Shown piece after piece: positions 58,589-64,000 of a stretch of DNA of 64,000 bases. Position 1 is the first letter of the stretch. Each line of letters begins with the position of its first letter. Source of the stretch: Paenibacillus protaetiae. GTDB taxonomy: Bacteria; Bacillota; Bacilli; Paenibacillales; Paenibacillaceae. The position numbers and the translations under genes were made by a program. The stretch covers positions 3,220,001 through 3,284,000 of the forward strand of contig NZ_CP035492.1 of the NCBI RefSeq assembly GCF_004135365.1, written 5' to 3'. Under the pieces are notes generated by a model. The model ran no database searches and was not told where the DNA came from. It saw only the letters and a program-made list of their open reading frames with translations.

Positions 58589-61500
58589 TCATTCTTCATC
58601 CACGATTACATTCACGGAAGCTTCTGCATGTAGGGTTGGTCCATTATCGGAGGAAACAAACACCCGATTGACGATGATTGTGTCTTCCGAGACATCGGGG
58701 AGGAGAAACGGAATCCGAATGGATTGATCCGCACCGATTGGGAAAGACTCCATCCTTGTTTGTAAGTGGATCAACGAATCGTTAAAGTTCAGATGGTTCA
58801 GCACGATGTTGCCGGTATTTCGGAAGCGAACGGTGAAGAACACGGTATCCCCCGAGGAGCCCTCTGCCCGATCCACGGTCTTAGTCAATGATAGGTTAGG
58901 AAGTGATGTAACCGTGACAAGTGCCTGCGCCTGCTGTAATGGCGTTTGGTCAGAGAAAGCGTAGGCGGTGCCATTAATTTCGGTAGCGCCGACAGCATCC
59001 GTTGGAATCGTGAACGGCCGCACGAATGATTGGTTTCCTCCGGGCGCCATCGAGGGTATTGCCGTATGGAATCGAGTCAGCGGGTGGACCACGTGCACAT
59101 CGGTCAAAGTCAGTGGGGAGTTGTTCGTAACCGTAATAGTAAAGAATACCATCTCGCCGGGAGCTGCCAAGGGACGATTGACAACATTCGTCAACTGGAG
59201 CAGAAAGCGGGGCAGGCCGGCCAAGACCCGTGCATCACTCTGGGCAATCATGCCTTCGGGACGTTCTGGCCATTGTGCAGTAACTCGGTTAAGGAACAAC
59301 GTCCCCAGCTTTGCATCGATCGGAATAGTAAACAAGAACTGAACTCGTTGCGTCTGCCCGGGCGCAAGCGCAGGGATGAACTTCTGTGTCCCGGTCATCG
59401 AATCCAAAAGCCGGATGCGACTGGCCGGATGATTCCCGGTATTGGAAACCTCTACAGTGTAGGTGATTGTCTCCCCGAGGGCTGCCAGAGTGCGATCGGG
59501 TAGCTTACGGAGAGACAAGGACGTGGATTGTCCGGGTGCCGCAACGACTACGACATCCGCAGCGATGCGCTGAAGCGGCGTCTGGTCTGAGCTTGCCGAG
59601 AACGTATTCCTGATCAAGCTGCCGTCCGCGGAATCAACAGGCACTGTCATCGAAGCGGTTGTAACGAATGTTCCCGCAGCCGGTAGGATAGGCACAATCT
59701 CATGGATGCCAAGCAAGGGATCGCTAAGCGTAACATTCGTCTGCGGCGAGTTAAGCAGGTTCGTAACGGTCATCGTGTAGTTGATCGTTGAGCCCGGAGC
59801 GGCCACTGCCGCATCCGCTGTTTTGGTCAAGGAGAGACCTCGGGCAATGACCTTGATTGTCGATAATACTTGTACCGGTCCAGTTTCATTCGAGATGACG
59901 GTAAGAATATTAATGATCTCATCGCCAACCAGGGCATCTGCCGGTATGCTGAACGGGAATGACAGCTCCTGTTCTGCACCGATCGCAAGGTCCGGAATGG
60001 CAGTATCGATACCCAGCAGTGGATCTGTCACCCGAATCCCCGTAAGCGCAACATTGCCGGGATTCGCGATCGTGATACGATAATTCACGAGTTGTCCGGC
60101 GGATGCCTCCGTCGTATTAGGTACTTTGAGTACGCCAATGAAGGGCGATGGAAGCACTTCAACTTCTACAGAAGCAGTCACGCTTGGCGTCTGATCGGAT
60201 ACCGCGTCAACCGAATTCAAATAGATGCCAGGAGGCGTCTCAAGCGGAACGAGGAAGAGGACTTGAATCGTCTCTGTTTGTCCTGCGTCTAGTCTCGGAA
60301 CCGTGAAGTTTTGCCCAATCAAATAATCAGTCACGACGATATTTGTGAGAGGGAGGTTACCGCTGTTTCTCAGCGTAATGGTGAAGCGAACGGTTCCTCC
60401 GGGAATAACGGTCGTTCGATCCGACGTTTTTTCCAGCTCCAGGTGCAGGCTGTCTTGTACCTGCAGGATGGTCGTCGCTCGCATCAGCTGAAGGTTATCG
60501 CCGCTAATTTCAGCCGTGTTGATAATAGTGGAACCGATTGGCGCGTCTAAGGGAACCTGGTAAGGCACGCTCAGCGACAGGGTAGCGCCGACTTCGATCT
60601 GATCGATCGTTTCATGGATGCCAAGCAGCGAATCCGTTAGCAGGAGGTTGGTGAAGGCGACGTCCCCGACATTGCTGGCATTGATCTCGAAGACGACGGT
60701 GCTGCCTGGTGCGGCGACTGTAGGAACGACCGACTTACGGAATATGAGCGTAGGCATCGCTACTACGTTAATCGTGGTGGAGGCTGTTAGACCGATGGGG
60801 ATCTGATCGGAGAGGACCGTTACGGTATTCGTAATTTGTCTCGGTACCGTACCGGCAGGCACGATGAACGGGGCTTGAACCGTGATGGCTTCTCCGACAG
60901 CCAACGCGGGAATCATGTCCGTGAACCCGATTAAGGGATCGGCAATCTGGATATTGGTTAAGGGCACTTCTCCCGTATTCGTAATGGTGATGAAGTAAGT
61001 AACACTCTCGCCGGTGAGGACATCTGTTCGATCTGGAACTTTACTCAGGCTCATTTTATCCAGTAAAACGATTTTGGTTACGAAGCCGTCGATAGAGCCG
61101 TTCAGCACCGTTTGAAAAGCGCCGTCGGTAACCGGGAAGTTGGCGGAATTGGTAAATCCTGTTACATAGGCTTCCCCCACGGTATTGATCACAATACCGG
61201 CGCCGCGATTGGTTGATCCGGATCCCCCTAAGTAGGACGAATAGACAAGCGCGGAACCGGTCGGATTCAGCTTCGTTACATAGGCATTCGATGTCCCGAT
61301 CAATTCGGGCTGGAAGGCCTGTGCCGTAATCGGGAAATCAGCCGAAGTGGTGACGCCGGTGATGTAGGCGTTACCCGCTGTATCGATGGCGATGGATATG
61401 CCCTGATCGTTGCCGAATCCTCCCACAAGCGTAGAATAAACAAGCGCGGAACCGGCCGAATTCAGCTTCGTTACGAATATATCCTGAAACCCTTTCAACT

Positions 61501-63136
61501 CGGTTTGGAAGGCGCCCGGCGTCGTTGGGAAATCGGCGGAATTGTTTGCATTACCGGTTACATAAGCGTTACCCTCAGCATCTACCTTAATATCAAATGC
61601 CACATCGCCTATGCCAGATCCTCCAAGCAAGGTGGAGTAGACAAGCCCGGTACCTTCGGGATTCAGTTTCGAGATGAAGGCATTACCAAACCCTATCAGT
61701 TCGGTCTGAAAAGCGCCCGGCGTTGTCGGGAAGTCGGGAGCGCCGCTCGTGACCCCGATGACGTATGCATGGCCGGAGGCATCTATCGTCAAGCCGGTTG
61801 ATTCATCTAAAGCCGATCCGCCTAGATAAGTGGAATACAGGAGTGCAGTACCAGCCGGATTCAGCTTCGCTACGAAGGCATCGGCCTCCCCTCGTAGATT
61901 CGCTTGAAAGGCGCCCGGAGTTACTGGGAAGTTGGAAGATCGCGCAGACCCTGCCACGTATGCGTTGCCCGCGCTATCCACTGCAATACTGGAGCCCGTA
62001 TCCGAGTCAGATCCGCCGAGATAGGTGGAATAGAGAAGCGATGAGCCGGTCGAATTAAGCTTGGTTACAAATGTGGTATCCGCCGGGCTCAGCTTAGTGG
62101 GTTGAATGGCACCTGGCGTAACCGGAAAGTTTGACGAGAACGTCGTTCCGATTACGTAGACATTATTGGCCGCATCCAGCGCGATTTTGCTTGCTGAGTC
62201 AGATCCAGATCCGCCCAAATAGGTGGAATAAATCAGCGCGGAACCGGTCGGATTCAGCTTGGTTACAAATGCATCGTCGCCCCCGCCCTGCAGTTGCTGG
62301 AAGACGCCTGGAGTTACCGGGAAGTTAGCTGAAGAGGTCTGTCCCGCTATATATAGATTACCATCGGAATCCAATTGAATGGTGGTAGCAAAATCATTGG
62401 AGGCTCCCCCTAGATAGGTGGAGAAGCTTATTCCGGGATCGATAATCAGAGTGTAATCGGGATCATACGGCTCGCTTACGATAAAGCCAATACGGAATGA
62501 TTGTTGTTCATCGGATATAAGCTGGAATGAACCGGCTATCGCCATCCTACGTCCTTCTTTCTCCTGATAGATGACCGGGGAAGGATCGAGCAGTTCTCCA
62601 AGCTGAGTTTGAATCACGAGGTTCCCTTCACGATCGAGCGACAATCCGTCGGCACCCACATAGGTGAATTGGATGGATTGTAAGTCGCCGCTAGGTCGAA
62701 CCCTATATTCGTACTTGATGGCTGTTCCTTCACTTCTGAACACGAGATCAATGCACGGCCATAGCTCCCGATAGAAGATCTCATGATAGGTCGGAATATC
62801 CGTATGCCATTGGTTCGGATGAGAGCCTTTCATCCAGTTCACCTTGCCGATGGCTTGGGACTTTCCTTCCGGCTCGACATCTGTTCTCGCATTCAAGAAG
62901 CGAAAGTCGAGACGAAGACCTTGATCCTCGTGCAGCAGATCTGTTATGCTGCCCGGCTTCGGTTGTCTTTTGAAAAAGGTGAAGCTCGCTTCTGTCGCTT
63001 TAAAGAATGCATCGTAGGCAGCTCCCTTTGAAAAGTAACCAACACGGGGGTCCATCACTTGCCCTGCATTAGGAATGAAATAACAAGGAAACTGCTTGAG
63101 ACTTTCCAAACCCAATGGATGGTGCACATTTTGCAT
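58589..63136 (-). CDS. Giant SBBP / DUF11 repeat protein
   Basis: 1515 residues from the ATG at 63136, preceded by GGGAGG 9 bases away. The N-terminal ~250 residues resemble the domain that precedes SBBP repeats. Then come seven SBBP repeats of the type YSTYLGGS...NAYVTG...NFPVTPGAFQ (about 270-700), a predicted seven-bladed propeller. Eight DUF11/CARDB-like beta-sandwich repeats of about 100 residues follow (SLTKTADAAVAAPGSTINYT type). It resembles cell-surface or secreted repeat proteins, yet no signal peptide, sortase motif or transmembrane anchor is visible. GC content is close to the core genome. Confidence 0.88.
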   Translation of the reverse strand: MQNVHHPLGLESLKQFPCYFIPNAGQVMDPRVGYFSKGAAYDAFFKATEASFTFFKRQPKPGSITDLLHEDQGLRLDFRFLNARTDVEPEGKSQAIGKVNWMKGSHPNQWHTDIPTYHEIFYRELWPCIDLVFRSEGTAIKYEYRVRPSGDLQSIQFTYVGADGLSLDREGNLVIQTQLGELLDPSPVIYQEKEGRRMAIAGSFQLISDEQQSFRIGFIVSEPYDPDYTLIIDPGISFSTYLGGASNDFATTIQLDSDGNLYIAGQTSSANFPVTPGVFQQLQGGGDDAFVTKLNPTGSALIYSTYLGGSGSDSASKIALDAANNVYVIGTTFSSNFPVTPGAIQPTKLSPADTTFVTKLNSTGSSLLYSTYLGGSDSDTGSSIAVDSAGNAYVAGSARSSNFPVTPGAFQANLRGEADAFVAKLNPAGTALLYSTYLGGSALDESTGLTIDASGHAYVIGVTSGAPDFPTTPGAFQTELIGFGNAFISKLNPEGTGLVYSTLLGGSGIGDVAFDIKVDAEGNAYVTGNANNSADFPTTPGAFQTELKGFQDIFVTKLNSAGSALVYSTLVGGFGNDQGISIAIDTAGNAYITGVTTSADFPITAQAFQPELIGTSNAYVTKLNPTGSALVYSSYLGGSGSTNRGAGIVINTVGEAYVTGFTNSANFPVTDGAFQTVLNGSIDGFVTKIVLLDKMSLSKVPDRTDVLTGESVTYFITITNTGEVPLTNIQIADPLIGFTDMIPALAVGEAITVQAPFIVPAGTVPRQITNTVTVLSDQIPIGLTASTTINVVAMPTLIFRKSVVPTVAAPGSTVVFEINASNVGDVAFTNLLLTDSLLGIHETIDQIEVGATLSLSVPYQVPLDAPIGSTIINTAEISGDNLQLMRATTILQVQDSLHLELEKTSDRTTVIPGGTVRFTITLRNSGNLPLTNIVVTDYLIGQNFTVPRLDAGQTETIQVLFLVPLETPPGIYLNSVDAVSDQTPSVTASVEVEVLPSPFIGVLKVPNTTEASAGQLVNYRITIANPGNVALTGIRVTDPLLGIDTAIPDLAIGAEQELSFPFSIPADALVGDEIINILTVISNETGPVQVLSTIKVIARGLSLTKTADAAVAAPGSTINYTMTVTNLLNSPQTNVTLSDPLLGIHEIVPILPAAGTFVTTASMTVPVDSADGSLIRNTFSASSDQTPLQRIAADVVVVAAPGQSTSLSLRKLPDRTLAALGETITYTVEVSNTGNHPASRIRLLDSMTGTQKFIPALAPGQTQRVQFLFTIPIDAKLGTLFLNRVTAQWPERPEGMIAQSDARVLAGLPRFLLQLTNVVNRPLAAPGEMVFFTITVTNNSPLTLTDVHVVHPLTRFHTAIPSMAPGGNQSFVRPFTIPTDAVGATEINGTAYAFSDQTPLQQAQALVTVTSLPNLSLTKTVDRAEGSSGDTVFFTVRFRNTGNIVLNHLNFNDSLIHLQTRMESFPIGADQSIRIPFLLPDVSEDTIIVNRVFVSSDNGPTLHAEASVNVIVDEE

Positions 63137-63394
63137 AAGGACTATCCTCCCACTTTTCAGATGAATATTAGCTATTCTATTCATAACAAGAGGGGGAAAT
63201 ATCCATTGCTGCAAAGATGATCGGATTAATATAACGCGAGCTATCCCCTTTGATCCGTAAATCTACCCATTCGGGGACGATGGTTGATGAGACATACAGC
63301 CTTAGCTAATTCCAATAAGAACGCAAATGGGCCTTGCGGGAGTTCTTCCCTAAAGGGCACGATTTCGCTGCGATTATAGATGAATAAGCTGTCG

Positions 63395-63407
63395 TCACAA
63401 GTAACGG
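63395..63407 (+). repeat. Degenerate candidate attachment site 3
   Basis: TCACAAGTAACGG matches the rlmH-end core TCATAAGTGACGG at 11 of 13. Its flank is shared with site 2: AAGTAACGGCGAA (63399-63411) against AAGTGACGGCGAA (53916-53928), 12 of 13. The surrounding 413-bp gap holds no gene. Confidence 0.4.
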
Positions 63408-63549
63408 CGAAATATTAAACAAAAGGAGTGGATGATTCCAGATCACTGCTACACCATTAAAAACTCCAGAGAAAGATAATTTTATGAAGATGAACTTCAA
63501 ACTTCACGAAGCGATCTTCCATACGAGAAGCTTTCTGATCAACCCTTTT

Positions 63550-63891
63550 TTATGTGAAAGAGATATACATTTCCTTTATTTTTCCATTAGCATGCATGAA
63601 CCGATGATTCATTAGGAGAGGGTCAGGCAGATTGGTTTTATCAAATTCACCATCTATAGATACAGTGACAATAAAATTGTCATCTTGCTCCCTGGCATCA
63701 ATAATGGCAAATTGAACCTTCGGTTCGAATATTTCCGATTTGCTCCAGCTGGAAATTGCATTCTTCCCAACGAACTTTCTTTTCATATCGACAACAAATG
63801 CATGCTCATCGAATGCCGCTAGAAAAGTTTCGGGATCGTTGTCATTCACCGCGTTAAAATAAATCGCCACGGATTCTGGAATTTTAATCAT
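63550..63891 (-). CDS. SnoaL-like nuclear transport factor 2 family protein
   Basis: 113 residues with an NTF2-type alpha+beta barrel pattern: IPESVAIYFNAVNDNDPETF, FDEHAFVVDMKRKFVGKNAI, and DPLLMNHRFMHANGKIKEMY. GGAGG-type site before the ATG at 63891. Often found next to short-chain dehydrogenases, as here. Ligand unknown. Confidence 0.85.
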   Translation of the reverse strand: MIKIPESVAIYFNAVNDNDPETFLAAFDEHAFVVDMKRKFVGKNAISSWSKSEIFEPKVQFAIIDAREQDDNFIVTVSIDGEFDKTNLPDPLLMNHRFMHANGKIKEMYISFT

Positions 63892-63914
63892 ACTTTATAC
63901 CTCCTTGAGCAAAA

Positions 63915-64000
63915 TTAAACTGTTGGGACTGTGCCCCCGTCAATGACATACTCACTGCCGTGAATAGCGGCTGCGCGGTCCGAGGCCAAAAATGCAGCGA
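63915..64000 (-). CDS. Short-chain dehydrogenase/reductase, C-terminal end only
   Basis: The minus-strand frame from the window edge reads AAFLASDRAAAIHGSEYVID followed by GGTVPTV and stop (63915-63917). This is the usual end of an SDR with the ASD...GxxxxxDGG pattern. The rest lies beyond the window. It is 23 bp upstream of the SnoaL-like gene on the same strand, so they probably form an operon. Confidence 0.8.
   Translation of the reverse strand, partial: AAFLASDRAAAIHGSEYVIDGGTVPTV

Noticed and set aside
58589-63136. Regularly spaced repeats that might be a CRISPR array or DNA satellite
   Set aside because: The periodicity is about 180-300 bp in phase with codons and comes from SBBP and DUF11 protein repeats; no short exact repeat with spacers exists.
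50074-63411. Cassette chromosome recombinase (ccr) or phage integrase gene
   Set aside because: I looked for one to support the SCC interpretation; none of the frames shows a serine or tyrosine recombinase motif. Only IS3 and IS256 transposases are present.

Overview
The window is about 64 kb from a Gram-positive, spore-forming Firmicute of the Bacillales, most likely a Paenibacillus or close relative. The evidence is gene order around the replication origin (gyrA, gyrB, remB, recF, yaaA, dnaN, dnaA, oriC, rpmH, rnpA, yidC, jag, mnmE, mnmG, rsmG, noc, parA, parB), sporulation-linked genes (YheC/D-type, yyaC), the complete walRK-yycHI-walJ-htrA cluster, and strong AGGAGG-type ribosome binding sites with frequent GTG and TTG starts. 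The genus is inferred from protein style and synteny, not from a database search.

Layout. Positions 1-10705 are the left replichore, almost all on the minus strand: an HD-GYP protein (cut by the window edge), gyrA, a YheC/D ATP-grasp gene placed between the gyrase genes, gyrB, remB, recF, yaaA, dnaN and dnaA. The origin is bipartite. DnaA boxes lie on both sides of dnaA, and a DnaA-trio type unwinding element sits between dnaA and dnaN. From rpmH (11270) onward nearly everything is on the plus strand: rnpA-yidC-jag-mnmEG-rsmG, the noc/parA/parB segregation genes with two parS sites, a cysteine desulfurase, mscS, tRNA-Ser, rpsF-ssb-rpsR, gdpP-rplI-dnaB, purA, a LysM-G5-M23 peptidase, the wal operon, htrA, an acetyl xylan esterase and rlmH.

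From rlmH (49595) to about 63.4 kb the character changes to an accessory island. It holds a C5 methyltransferase and an Eco47II-like restriction enzyme, an IS3-family element, three AT-rich genes of unknown role (one DUF4145), an IS256-family element, decayed gene fragments and a 1515-residue SBBP/DUF11 repeat protein. The last codons of rlmH carry a 17-bp sequence that recurs with one mismatch at 53908 and, more degenerately, at 63395. This is the architecture of staphylococcal SCC elements, which integrate at the rlmH 3' end, but no Ccr recombinase is visible here. It is the most interesting signal in the window.

Four single-base frameshifts (gyrB, rlmH, and the methyltransferase twice) are each explained by one missing G in a G-run. 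Because gyrB is essential, and because an intact restriction enzyme beside a dead methyltransferase would be lethal, a shared sequencing or assembly error is the leading explanation.
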